Shown here one piece after another: positions 18,921-26,706 of a DNA stretch of 63,767 nt (position 1 is its first letter; each line of letters starts with the position of its first letter). Position numbers and translations under genes: made by a program. Source of the DNA: a virus; the IMG/VR virus record IMGVR_UViG_3300042475_001147, positions 1-63,767 of that record. One strand, 5' to 3'. The notes beneath the pieces are model-generated. The model saw only the letters and a program-made list of their open reading frames with translations, did not search any database and was not told the DNA's origin.

Positions 18921-19242
18921 AATTTGATTCCACGAAATGCATCGCTTCTTCAAAACTAATGAAATCCCCGATAACTTTCTTATTGTAAACCAATCTATTT
19001 AGCCAACCACCATCTACCCATACCCTTGTGATGACCACTTTGTCAAGGTATGGGTTGTATGTACTGCGAAAGTAGTCAGCAGATGACTGCGACTTAAGCG
19101 CCCCGTTGAAGTGGGAGTATTCGATGTCATCCTTGTTGTGCTTTGCCATCAGTTCACGGTTGTCATTAAGCCAAATACAAAACTCCATCCATCTAAGTTC
19201 GTCGAACTTATTGAGGATTAACTGGGCGGTAGTTTGTCTCAT
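18877..19242 (-). CDS. Hypothetical protein (121 aa)
   Basis: No family recognised. The protein starts with a helical, polar segment (QLILNKFDELRWMEFCIWLN) and has a beta-rich centre (VVITRVWVDGGWLNRL). ATG at 19242 overlaps the stop of the upstream gene as ATGA, and the 3' end overlaps the VRR-NUC gene. Placement among nuclease and helicase genes suggests a DNA-metabolism accessory, but nothing in the sequence proves it. Confidence 0.6.
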   Translation of the reverse strand: MRQTTAQLILNKFDELRWMEFCIWLNDNRELMAKHNKDDIEYSHFNGALKSQSSADYFRSTYNPYLDKVVITRVWVDGGWLNRLVYNKKVIGDFISFEEAMHFVESNYDRATDTIKENKTT

Positions 19243-19409
19243 TCTGCATCCAAGTAAAGGGACTTTGCTTTGGCGAAGCCTGCATTGTAAGACAGTTGCT
19301 GATCGATCTTCTCCTTCATGAAGAAGTGTTCTGTTGTTTCCGGTCCCGGCATTGCGCTAGGGTGGTTCTGTTCTAACCATTCGATGAATTGTTCTAATGC
19401 TGATTTCAT
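19239..19409 (-). CDS. Small hypothetical protein (56 aa)
   Basis: Short protein starting MKSALEQFIEWLEQNHPSAM. This start is chosen because its ATG overlaps the upstream stop (ATGA at 19409-19406), and its stop overlaps the next ATG in the same way. This N-terminal pattern (LEQFIEWLEQN) recurs in small early genes of Bacteroidota phages. Function unknown. Confidence 0.6.
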   Translation of the reverse strand: MKSALEQFIEWLEQNHPSAMPGPETTEHFFMKEKIDQQLSYNAGFAKAKSLYLDAE

Positions 19410-19558
19410 GTGTTCTCGTTTAAATAATTTCTGAAAAAAATCGCGTGCTTGTACTGCGCAAATCTCGCAGCAATCTCTTGTTGGTAGTACACCCGCCACT
19501 CAATTTGACCATTGACAGTGGCTTGCATTACTCTTGCTGATAAAACATTGTTCTCCAT
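19406..19558 (-). CDS. Small hypothetical protein (50 aa)
   Basis: Starts MENNVLSARV. It is coupled by ATGA to the following 56-residue gene and lies 4 bases after the helicase stop. The central WRVYYQQEIAARFAQYKHA segment is amphipathic. No family recognised. Confidence 0.5.
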   Translation of the reverse strand: MENNVLSARVMQATVNGQIEWRVYYQQEIAARFAQYKHAIFFRNYLNENT

Positions 19559-19562
19559 ATTT

Positions 19563-21020
19563 TTACAAACTAAATAAATCTTTCTCAAAGTGTTTAAGTG
19601 TGTAGTCTTTTTTGTCCTTCACTGCTTGGTATATTTTATGCTCGATGCCATCCTTGGCGAAGATCCAATATACCTGGTTCTTCAACCGGTCCATCGTAGT
19701 CATCCGGTCTCTGCTCTGCCAGTAACTCGTCGCACTGAAGTCTATGTTGTAGTACACCAAGTACTCTGCCTTCCTCAATGATATGCCCTCACGCCCCGAC
19801 ACAATCTGAAGCGCGATGTTCTTCCACGTATCGTTGAACTCATCCAACTCCGTAGTCAACTCATCACCGAACACCTGCTTCAGCGCCTCCAACTCCTCCT
19901 TGAACTTGTAGAAGATACCAATCTTGCACCCCTCAAAGTTTTCCTTGATGAACTCTGCCTTGGTGGTGTCGATAATCATTGACTTCCCGCTCTCGAACTT
20001 GATGGTCCCGCTGTACATCTGATGCATCTTGGTCATCAACTTCACCGATGTATCAGCCAGCACCACCTCATCCTTGCCCTCAATCACCAAGTCCGTCTTC
20101 AATCGCTGAATCAACTTGTAAGTAGCCGGCTTCAACTCTACCTCAAGAACTTCTTCGGTGGTCTCGACCACAAAGCCTGCGTCCTTCTGAGAGTAACTGA
20201 TGGTGTATGGCTTCATCATATCTATAATCACTGGCTTACCATCGCTGTAGTCTTTGATGAATAAACTGTTCACCTTCTTGCTCTTGATGTTGGCATACTG
20301 ATCGGCAAAGCGGTAGAAGTTCTTGAACTCCGCGAACGGATTGCCCGGTATGGTGTACACTTGGTGGTACATTTGGCAGTACGACTCCGGCGTTGGCGTT
20401 CCCGACAGCAGTATCACCATTGGCTTTTGCTTGGCGATAATCTGACCGGCCAACTCGGCACGGCCACTTGGCTTAGGGAAAGCACCGAGCGAGTGTGCCT
20501 CATCCAAGATCAACATGTCCCACTTCTTGGTGTCGGCGATGGTGTGCAGACTCTCGTAGTTGATGACGTCAATCTTGAACGATGCACCAAGCATGATGTA
20601 GTCTTGCTCGATGGACGATATGGCTTTCTTCTTGGTGACGAACAGCACGTCCTTGCATCCCATTTTGTCGCTGATCCCAAGCGATGTCAATGTCTTGCCT
20701 GTGCGAACTTCCATCGCCAAGTAAAGGAACCGGTGTCTTTGAAGACACTCGACCCCTTGGTCAATGATCTGTAGTTGGTAATCTCTGAGTTGGATATTTC
20801 CTTTTCCCATTTTATCTAAGTAGAATTTTATGCTGTTGTTTATACGTTCCTCTGCCTCGGGGTTGGGTTCGAACATCGGCTCCTCCACCTGCACATCAAC
20901 CCCTTTGACTTTCTTATTGCGCATGACTGTACTTTCTACGGTACTCTTCAGTAGCAGACACCACTCATACATCTCCTTGTCAGTGTACCCACTAATCGGC
21001 TCAATCAGTTCCCTCATCAT
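19563..21020 (-). CDS. SF2 DEAD/DEAH helicase, SNF2-like (485 aa)
   Basis: Complete superfamily 2 helicase core: RDYQ at 79-82 (Q-motif-like), Walker A VRTGKT at 105-110, DEAH at 173-176 in LILDEAHSLG, motif III SGTPT at 206-210, motif V GREGIS near 410 and motif VI QSRDR near 435, the pattern of phage SNF2-type helicases. It probably remodels or unwinds DNA in phage replication or repair. It overlaps the primase-helicase gene by 20 bases, so the two are probably co-translated. Two adjacent ATGs (21020 and 21017) are possible starts. A GTGTC-N6-GACAC dyad lies inside the gene at 20733. Confidence 0.85.
   Translation of the reverse strand: MMRELIEPISGYTDKEMYEWCLLLKSTVESTVMRNKKVKGVDVQVEEPMFEPNPEAEERINNSIKFYLDKMGKGNIQLRDYQLQIIDQGVECLQRHRFLYLAMEVRTGKTLTSLGISDKMGCKDVLFVTKKKAISSIEQDYIMLGASFKIDVINYESLHTIADTKKWDMLILDEAHSLGAFPKPSGRAELAGQIIAKQKPMVILLSGTPTPESYCQMYHQVYTIPGNPFAEFKNFYRFADQYANIKSKKVNSLFIKDYSDGKPVIIDMMKPYTISYSQKDAGFVVETTEEVLEVELKPATYKLIQRLKTDLVIEGKDEVVLADTSVKLMTKMHQMYSGTIKFESGKSMIIDTTKAEFIKENFEGCKIGIFYKFKEELEALKQVFGDELTTELDEFNDTWKNIALQIVSGREGISLRKAEYLVYYNIDFSATSYWQSRDRMTTMDRLKNQVYWIFAKDGIEHKIYQAVKDKKDYTLKHFEKDLFSL
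20733..20748. repeat. Dyad GTGTCTTTGAAGACAC
   Basis: One-mismatch 16-bp palindrome in the helicase coding sequence; the most promoter-distal clear copy of the family in the leftward region. Confidence 0.65.
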
Positions 21021-23406
21021 TCTTGACCTCCTTCTTCTTTATAACTAACCACTTACCTGCCATGTCTCTACCTTCCTCCGGCATTGAACTAGACTTGAAC
21101 ACTGCGTATGAGTATACCCACTTGGCAAACTTCTGACGAGACACTGTCATCCTAGACCGTGGCCCATAGTCGGGGTAGTTGTCGACGAAGTCAGAGTACA
21201 ATTCGTTCGTGCGTATTCTCTTGTTAGGCTCGAGCATCTTGTTCTCAAATCCATCCACCAATCCACACCATTCGATGAAATCGTGGCAAGTCTCGGCAGA
21301 CAACTGACGCACCTTTAGGTTGACGAACTTGCTCTTGACAAGGCCGGTGGCTAGGTAAGACTTCAAGCAACCCACCATGTAGTTGTCAAACTCGCACCAA
21401 TCATCATCGTTCCACTCACCGAACATCAACTTCCCAAACTCATCAAGCGGGGTGTAGTTCTTGTTGTAGTATTGGTGTAACTCCAACTCCCACTTGCGTC
21501 GAGCAAACGAGTTACCCGCTCCCTTGATGGCGTAGTTGGTGGTGATGGCAATCTTCGGTGACTTGCTGAATGGTATTTTGATGGCGTCTTTGTTCTTCTT
21601 CTCAAGCGTCAAACCTTCAGTGACAACACTGAAGAGACGCTCGAAGTCAAAGTGTTTCTTCACGTCATCGAACACCAGTATCTGCGTGTCGGCAGACACC
21701 AACTGATAGGCGAACGACCGCTCAAAGGTGAACGACTTACCATCGATGGTCACCACTTTCTTCATGTGAGACAACGCATTCATAAACAATCCCTTACCGG
21801 TACCACCCTCGGGGTTGTCGCTGATTACCTCGTCATTCAAGATGACCGCAGGGCAGAACGATAAATTCTTGTAGCCGTGCATCAAGAACCCGATGGTCGA
21901 CTGCATTGACTCAACCCTTGATGTGTCATTACCGCAGATGTTCTCAATGAACCGGTTGTAGTAGCAACTCTCACGCACATCGCACAGCGAGAACACCCTG
22001 TCAATTACGTGGTCTTTCCATACGTAACCACCCAAGTCCAAGTAGTCAATGGGGATGATGTCTTTCTTGGTAATCTTCACAGCGCAGTTGCGGTAGTACA
22101 GGTAGGCAATGTCCTTGGAGTCCTCGATGAAATAGATTTCAATCGTTGATAGCATGGACAAGAACTCCTCCTTAAAGAACCGCGTGTTGTCGGCGAAGTA
22201 ATTGTATACCGAGATGTCATCCAAGTCAAGCAGGTGCGTAAGCACGAAGTCCTTTATCTCTTTCTCTGATGCGTGGTCTACTAGGTTGTTGGTCACCTTC
22301 ACGAACACGTAGTTCTTGCCACCCTCCGGGCAGTACTTGTAGAAGCCCGAGTCTTCCAAGAACTGCTTGAACTGAATGTGAATAATCTTGATGACTCCCT
22401 TGTCTGACTTGGACCAAAATGTCTGCTTGGAATTCTCTTCCTCAATCTTGGTAAGCACAGTCTCGATTACATCGCTATCCAAGTTGGAGTCCTGCAATTG
22501 GATGCGTATCTCTTTTTTTGGTACACCCCTCCTCATCTTGGCGCGTATCTGATTGATGCGCTCCTCGTCTTGGTATGCCTTGGTGCCAAAGTTCTGCTTG
22601 TTGGCATAGGCAGAATCAATGGTGCGTTGTATCTCCGCCAAGTCGAACGACTCTGTGGCGTACTGATTCAGCACATAGGACGCAAGACTTCGGTTGATAC
22701 CAAAATCATTCAGCGCCATGGCTAGTATGTATGCGTTGTGGTTTCGTTGACCCTCACTCATTGGGTACTTCTTGACCCACCACTTGATGAGGATGTCTAC
22801 AATCTTGTTCTCGTCAGTGATGGTGATGGTCGGAGCATCTACGTTGCGGGTCACCTCTTGGTACTCCGGCTCCTCAATCTTGTCCCATATGGACGAGTTC
22901 TCGTTGATGTATATCAATGGGTCGTAAGACTCATAGCATACCCGAGAGATGTTCTTTGATGTCTTGTCGAAGTACACCGAGTTGAAGTACTTCTCAAGGC
23001 TATTGAAATAGTTCTGATGGTTTTCTGCGTCAGCCGGTATCTTCACCAACACCTTCAAGCCATTGCCCGAAGGGCTGACAAAGGCAGAGAACACAAACTT
23101 GTTCTTGGTAAGCATATCCTTGTCCTCAAGCAATGCCTTCTGCTTCTCATACCCATCAAAGTCCAAGCATATTAAACCACTATGCTCAAGCAAAGCGTTG
23201 TCATTTCTCTTGTTAAACGTACCCGAAAAGCAGATGGCGGGTAGTTGTTTCTTCAATTCGTTTCGCTCGGTCTTATTCTTTTCAGACCTAATTCTCTTGA
23301 CGAGATCCTTACTCGTCCCCTCCTTGATGCGAATCAATATACCCATCACACCACGGTGAAACGGTGTCGATGTGTCCTTGATACTTTGGAAAATAGTTAC
23401 ATTCAT
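21001..23406 (-). CDS. Primase (Prim-Pol-like) - helicase, replication protein (801 aa)
   Basis: Multi-domain replication protein. Residues 1-170 resemble the BT4734/VirE N-terminal family: DxD-type motif DFD at 82-84 (GLICLDFDGYE), SPSGNGLK at 111-118 and RVCYESYDP at 155-163, like motifs I-III of archaeo-eukaryotic primases, although motif II has Lys where His is usual. Residues about 200-270 look like a primase C-terminal helical domain. From about 340 a D5/SF3-type helicase follows: Walker A GGTGKG at 534-539, Walker B ILVFDDV at 576-582. No separate DNA polymerase is visible in the window, so this protein may prime and also extend. It is the first gene downstream of an AT-rich iteron-bearing block. 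Confidence 0.8.
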   Translation of the reverse strand: MNVTIFQSIKDTSTPFHRGVMGILIRIKEGTSKDLVKRIRSEKNKTERNELKKQLPAICFSGTFNKRNDNALLEHSGLICLDFDGYEKQKALLEDKDMLTKNKFVFSAFVSPSGNGLKVLVKIPADAENHQNYFNSLEKYFNSVYFDKTSKNISRVCYESYDPLIYINENSSIWDKIEEPEYQEVTRNVDAPTITITDENKIVDILIKWWVKKYPMSEGQRNHNAYILAMALNDFGINRSLASYVLNQYATESFDLAEIQRTIDSAYANKQNFGTKAYQDEERINQIRAKMRRGVPKKEIRIQLQDSNLDSDVIETVLTKIEEENSKQTFWSKSDKGVIKIIHIQFKQFLEDSGFYKYCPEGGKNYVFVKVTNNLVDHASEKEIKDFVLTHLLDLDDISVYNYFADNTRFFKEEFLSMLSTIEIYFIEDSKDIAYLYYRNCAVKITKKDIIPIDYLDLGGYVWKDHVIDRVFSLCDVRESCYYNRFIENICGNDTSRVESMQSTIGFLMHGYKNLSFCPAVILNDEVISDNPEGGTGKGLFMNALSHMKKVVTIDGKSFTFERSFAYQLVSADTQILVFDDVKKHFDFERLFSVVTEGLTLEKKNKDAIKIPFSKSPKIAITTNYAIKGAGNSFARRKWELELHQYYNKNYTPLDEFGKLMFGEWNDDDWCEFDNYMVGCLKSYLATGLVKSKFVNLKVRQLSAETCHDFIEWCGLVDGFENKMLEPNKRIRTNELYSDFVDNYPDYGPRSRMTVSRQKFAKWVYSYAVFKSSSMPEEGRDMAGKWLVIKKKEVKNDEGTD

Positions 23407-23659
23407 GTTGATTTCGTAATGGTTATGACAATTTTATGTTGAAAATATGTTGACTTTCAAAATCGTAAGTTATTGATATTCAATTAGTTACTTTAATTTA
23501 TGTTGAAAATGTTAAAAATGAAAATGAAAATAGAATAATAAATAAATAGAGAGAGAGATAAAGAGAGAGAGAGAATAAGGAATTTTTTTTTAACATTTCA
23601 ACATTTTAGGGGGACAAAAAAGGGGAGCGAACTCCCCTTAAGTCCCGTCTTTGTTGGTC
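23407..23659. promoter_or_regulatory. AT-rich non-coding block with ATGTTGAAAAT repeats and GA tracts
   Basis: No gene. It contains ATGTTGAAAAT at 23436-23446 directly followed by ATGTTGACTTT, another ATGTTGAAAAT at 23500-23510, A/G tracts (alternating GAGAGA between about 23550 and 23575) and an inverted TTTCAACAT near 23596. The same elements recur in the same orientation at 39.18-39.42 kb. It separates the SSB-like gene from the primase-helicase and may be an origin or leader region. Confidence 0.6.
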
Positions 23660-23968
23660 TTACCAAGGTAACTCGTCCTCCGTATTTTCAACATGGGGTT
23701 GTACATTTTTCGACATACCCCCCTGATTTTTTGACATTTCACCCTGATTTTTCGACATGTTGGTAGGTTCGTACATATCGAGTTCACAATATGGGTTACC
23801 ACTTCTGCCGTACTTGATGGATACATTCACCCATCCATTCTTTTGGTGTTCTTTCATGAACGCTACTGCGTCTTCAACTTTGATTGAGAGTCTGCCTACT
23901 ACAAACTCGGGGGCGTTCTCGTTTCTCTTGAAAGAGAAGCCATCTGCGAATACTTTTTCTTGTGACAT
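23660..23968 (-). CDS. SSB-like protein with acidic aromatic tip (102 aa)
   Basis: N-terminal small beta domain (FADGFSFKRNENAPEFVVGR at 7-26, then GWVNVSIKYGRSGNPYCELD), a 7-residue repeat linker (MSKNQGE, MSKNQGG, MSKN from residue 71) and an acidic tip ENTEDELPW. A flexible linker plus a short acidic, aromatic C-terminus is the design of bacterial single-strand DNA-binding proteins. The gene lies directly downstream of the RecE-like nuclease and the annealing protein. The linker DNA is itself a 21-bp iteron array. The start MSQEK (23968) was chosen because longer extensions only shadow the upstream gene. The SSB role is inference. Confidence 0.6.
   Translation of the reverse strand: MSQEKVFADGFSFKRNENAPEFVVGRLSIKVEDAVAFMKEHQKNGWVNVSIKYGRSGNPYCELDMYEPTNMSKNQGEMSKNQGGMSKNVQPHVENTEDELPW
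23689..23758. repeat. Iteron array B (21-bp spacing) within SSB-like gene
   Basis: T-rich runs followed by CAACAT (23689), CGACAT (23711), TGACAT (23732) and CGACAT (23753), spaced 22, 21 and 21 bp. On the coding strand each unit reads ATGTYRAAAAAT and encodes M-S-K-N. The same unit with the same spacing occurs in the non-coding array at 39023-39112. Confidence 0.75.
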
Positions 23969-23972
23969 GTGT

Positions 23973-24710
23973 TTATAAAATTTCTTTGATGTAATGGTTA
24001 ATGATAGACTCGGTGGCGTTGTCACCGTAGTACACTTTGAAAACTTCTGAGGCACGCTCAACTTTCTTGGCTCCGCCTTCAACGAACTCTGTTGATGGTA
24101 TAAACATCCCAAGTTGGCGGGTCTCTTTGTCGACAGCCAAGAAGACCAATGGTCTACCGAACAACTGTTGGTAGATGTAGCACTGGCTGTCGTAGTTGTA
24201 CGAGCGGGCAGAGTACTTGAACTTGTTGATGTCTGCTGTGGTCTTGAGGTCAATCACGTAATCGTCGGTGACGATGTCGGCCTTCCCTTTCCAAGTCAAG
24301 CCACACAACTCGGTCACCTCGGGTACCTCGTACTTGGCGCCAATTTGGTAGATCATTTCGTAGAACGTGTAGTTCTGCTTGACAGCGGCGGCCCACCCAG
24401 ATACTTCCTCTACCTCCTTCTGCAACATGCAGAACTCAACACCCTTCTCTTGGATGAACGACTTGTACTCCTTGGTGGTGCGTGTTGATGTGTCACACAC
24501 GGGGAAGTCAATCACCTTGTGTGGCTCGATAAGAAGTTGGTGGAACAACCGCCCTTCCGCAAAGGCTTTGCCGTCCTTCCGAGATCTGCCATAAGCGGCC
24601 GGATTGTTGAGCAAAGTTCCTATGTCTGAGTTGGACAGGAACTGTCTGCCTATCCCAGTATAGTATTCTTGGTCGTTTTCAAGCGATTTAAGCAACTCAA
24701 CCCTGTCCAT
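23973..24710 (-). CDS. RecE/Cas4-like PD-(D/E)XK exonuclease (245 aa)
   Basis: Phage exonuclease of the RecE-like PDDEXK type: GRLFHQLL with His57, KGKADIV with Asp145, DYVIDLKTT with Asp154 and Lys156, and a downstream helix YNYDSQCYIYQQ carrying the expected Gln and Tyr residues. Such enzymes resect duplex ends to give 3' single strands for annealing. The gene overlaps the upstream ssDNA-annealing gene by 14 bases and precedes the SSB-like gene, forming a complete two-component recombination set. The length is normal for the family. Confidence 0.85.
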   Translation of the reverse strand: MDRVELLKSLENDQEYYTGIGRQFLSNSDIGTLLNNPAAYGRSRKDGKAFAEGRLFHQLLIEPHKVIDFPVCDTSTRTTKEYKSFIQEKGVEFCMLQKEVEEVSGWAAAVKQNYTFYEMIYQIGAKYEVPEVTELCGLTWKGKADIVTDDYVIDLKTTADINKFKYSARSYNYDSQCYIYQQLFGRPLVFLAVDKETRQLGMFIPSTEFVEGGAKKVERASEVFKVYYGDNATESIINHYIKEIL

Positions 24711-25398
24711 TGGTATCTACTATAGTCTTGAGTGATTTGAGTGCAGCAGGAGCGATTGTAAAGCGTTGCTTCAAAATCTTCTCGATGTCCTCGAATGATT
24801 TGGTCTTGTTGTCATCGATCCATTTGGTAACTTTTGCCCAGTCTTCGCTGTCAACTTTCAGTTGTGGCTTGGCATCGGCGGGTGCCTTTGCGGTAGCGAC
24901 CGGCGCCTTGGCGATAGGCTTGCTTGTTGTGTTGGCAACTGCGTCGGCTTCTGACTCGGGCAAATCCTCACCGGCAAAGATGTAATGGCCGAGACCAAAC
25001 ATCGCCAAGTTCTTAACCAAGCAACGCATCAAAGTTTTGTTGATGTCAAACATGCTTGCTTGCTCAACTGACTTGTCGCCGTAGCGGGTAGAGTAGGTGT
25101 AAGCCTCGTGCTTCATCGCCTTGTTGGCACCATCCATAACCGGAAGCCACATCTCAAGCGTCTGCCCTTGGATGGTTACTTGGGTCATAACCATGTAGCC
25201 GAGCGATGCGTCGTGGAAGTAAGGCAGGAATGTGCTTGGCTCACGAAGGACTAGGTAGGATGCATCGGGGTAGGCTTTCTTTACTTCGGCCCAAGCCCAA
25301 GCCCATGACAGGTAGGTCAGCCCGCTTTTCTTTTCGACCTTGTCGTTGACATTGATAGCGCTCAATGTTTCGAATACTGATTTTGTTTCTTTAGTCAT
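24697..25398 (-). CDS. Single-strand annealing protein, DUF1071/Sak-type (233 aa)
   Basis: The N-terminal block SVFETLSAINVNDKVEKK and YLSWAWAW (residues 29-36) is the signature of DUF1071/Rad52-like phage annealing proteins. The first 140 residues form the annealing core; a Pro/Ala/Lys linker (about 160-185) follows, then a small helical C-terminal domain. It pairs with the adjacent RecE-like nuclease for phage recombination. ATG at 25398 follows an A/T-rich leader without a Shine-Dalgarno sequence. Confidence 0.8.
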   Translation of the reverse strand: MTKETKSVFETLSAINVNDKVEKKSGLTYLSWAWAWAEVKKAYPDASYLVLREPSTFLPYFHDASLGYMVMTQVTIQGQTLEMWLPVMDGANKAMKHEAYTYSTRYGDKSVEQASMFDINKTLMRCLVKNLAMFGLGHYIFAGEDLPESEADAVANTTSKPIAKAPVATAKAPADAKPQLKVDSEDWAKVTKWIDDNKTKSFEDIEKILKQRFTIAPAALKSLKTIVDTNGQG

Positions 25399-25409
25399 AT
25401 AAAATTTAA

Positions 25410-25733
25410 TTAGATTTTTGTTTCCAATTCAAAGCCAACTGCACTCTGAATTCTGTCTACCAAGAACCGGTAGTCCGGATCTGTGTCGACCTTTTCTTTT
25501 ATCTTGTTGATGCCGCCCTTTACTGCTGGGTGTTTGAGGGGCAAGCCCTTCTCCTCCATCAGTCGGATGATATCCGCAAGGGATATGTCTCTCTCCATGC
25601 ATAGGAAGAAAAGCAACTGCCTTGCGTCCACGATATCTTGTCTCTTGGTTCTTTCGAACATCACCTCCGGTGTCTTCATACCGAAGGTCTTTGCTACTTG
25701 TTTTACGAATTGATTAAATAGTATTTTTTTCAT
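25410..25733 (-). CDS. DnaA domain IV-like DNA-binding protein (107 aa)
   Basis: Residues about 33-92 resemble the C-terminal DnaA DNA-binding domain: VDARQLLFFLCMERDISLAD, then IIRLMEEKGLPLKHPAVKGG and the recognition-type helix INKIKEKVDTDPDYRFLVDR. Residues 1-30 are a short helical lead; no AAA+ domain is present. It could bind DnaA-box-like or phage-specific sites and help recruit initiation proteins. It lies just upstream of the recombination genes. The domain call is by eye; another helix-turn-helix family is possible. Confidence 0.6.
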   Translation of the reverse strand: MKKILFNQFVKQVAKTFGMKTPEVMFERTKRQDIVDARQLLFFLCMERDISLADIIRLMEEKGLPLKHPAVKGGINKIKEKVDTDPDYRFLVDRIQSAVGFELETKI

Positions 25734-26104
25734 TTGCTTTTATTAAATAATTGGTCAGCCTCATACCTCCATATGAAACTTAAAATGTCTTTTATTTCTC
25801 TTGATTTAACTTTGGTGTGCATCTCGTCAGACTCTTGATTGTCAAAGGATTCATAAAGATAATCTCTATCAATTAATACTTGGATATCAAAGCCACCTGC
25901 ATAACTAAGTACTTCTACACAGTCTCTATCGTATCCCAATGCGAATGCTAGATCCCAATCGGCCAACTTCACAACCATGGTGTCGATGAATTCCCTCTTG
26001 GTTACGGGATGCCCATCAAGCACACGCTGTAGGAACTGAATGGCCCTCTTGTTTGGATGCACTTGCATCTTCTCGTTCAATAATTCTTTGCGTAAGTCTT
26101 TCAT
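25730..26104 (-). CDS. Hypothetical protein (124 aa)
   Basis: No family recognised. Helical N-terminus (RKELLNEKMQVHPNKRAIQF) and acidic centre (FALGYDRDCVEVLSYAGGFD). ATG at 26104 overlaps the upstream stop and its stop overlaps the DnaA-like gene's ATG by four bases, so it is translated within the same operon. Confidence 0.6.
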   Translation of the reverse strand: MKDLRKELLNEKMQVHPNKRAIQFLQRVLDGHPVTKREFIDTMVVKLADWDLAFALGYDRDCVEVLSYAGGFDIQVLIDRDYLYESFDNQESDEMHTKVKSREIKDILSFIWRYEADQLFNKSK

Positions 26105-26457
26105 TCTTCTTCTTTAGGTTTAAGTCTGTACTGATTGTCGCCTTCATCAACCAAATCGAAATAGGTCTTGCACTTGTAGCAATGGTCTATCTCTTCCATG
26201 AATTCTTTGATGTCTTGCGCGTCCGGCTCCCAGTCTTCAAACATTTCAGACTCTACGAGTTTGGTGTTGTTGCAGATGGGGCAGGTGTAGTGTGCGCTGA
26301 TCGTCCAAGTAGTTACCTCGCTGACTCTGAGGTCCACGGGCGCACCTTTCTCAGCGTTGTCTAATGCTTTTTGAATTAATTTTATCTGACTACGGTTACC
26401 GAACTGAAGCGGCACCTCTTTCCCGTCAAGATAAAACTTACCTTTCTTAAGTATCAT
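26101..26457 (-). CDS. Zinc-ribbon protein (118 aa)
   Basis: Two CxxC knuckles, CPIC (Cys59, Cys62) and CYKC (Cys93, Cys96), about 30 residues apart, form a probable zinc ribbon. The N-terminal half (GKFYLDGKEVPLQFGNRSQI) is beta-alpha. Highly acidic between the knuckles. It may bind nucleic acid or a host protein. It is the first gene after a leftward promoter-like element at 26488-26495. Confidence 0.65.
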   Translation of the reverse strand: MILKKGKFYLDGKEVPLQFGNRSQIKLIQKALDNAEKGAPVDLRVSEVTTWTISAHYTCPICNNTKLVESEMFEDWEPDAQDIKEFMEEIDHCYKCKTYFDLVDEGDNQYRLKPKEEE

Positions 26458-26487
26458 AGTTCTCCAATAAGTTTGCTTTTGTTGTTA

Positions 26488-26495
26488 CAAATATA
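26488..26495 (-). promoter_or_regulatory. Leftward -7 element TATATTTG
   Basis: On the minus strand TATATTTG matches TAnnTTTG and lies about 30 bases upstream of the zinc-ribbon ATG at 26457. No clear TTTG was found 19-20 bases upstream. Confidence 0.5.
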
Positions 26496-26511
26496 ATACA
26501 AAGATGCTACA

Positions 26512-26685
26512 TCATTTGATTGAATCTTTTATTTTTTCTTTCAACTCTTCGAGTTCCTCTCTCCACTCGGTGACGAGTGTTAACTCCCTTGGATCTTCAA
26601 AGTTGTACGATGGGGCAACCTCTGTGTTGGCATCGATCTTCTCAATGATTGCGTGCAGTCTTCTGAATATATCTTGGTGTGTCAT
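26512..26685 (-). CDS. Small helical hypothetical protein (57 aa)
   Basis: Starts MTHQDIFRRLHAIIEKIDAN; ends with a charged helix (WREELEELKEKIKDSIK). ATG at 26685 was chosen over an in-frame codon at 26706 because the latter lies inside a 16-bp palindrome. No family recognised. A leftward promoter element for the next gene lies downstream. Confidence 0.5.
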   Translation of the reverse strand: MTHQDIFRRLHAIIEKIDANTEVAPSYNFEDPRELTLVTEWREELEELKEKIKDSIK

Positions 26686-26690
26686 AGCCG

Positions 26691-26706
26691 GTGTCTTTAA
26701 AGACAC
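26691..26706. repeat. Perfect dyad GTGTCTTTAAAGACAC
   Basis: A perfect 16-bp palindrome occupying the gap between the stop of the 31-residue gene and the ATG at 26685, five bases from the start codon. It could block or expose the ribosome-binding region or bind a repressor. Confidence 0.8.

Noticed and set aside
20022-20774. Plus-strand frames of 80 and 137 residues opposite the helicase gene
   Set aside because: Antisense to clear helicase motifs; His/Gln/Leu-rich shadow composition.
21686-21699. Another dyad copy, GTGTCGGCAGACAC
   Set aside because: The centre is only 4 bases, unlike the 5-6 bases elsewhere, and it lies in a conserved coding stretch; likely chance.
24114-24488. 124-residue plus-strand frame opposite the RecE-like gene
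   Set aside because: Antisense shadow; the minus strand carries clear nuclease motifs and operon overlaps.
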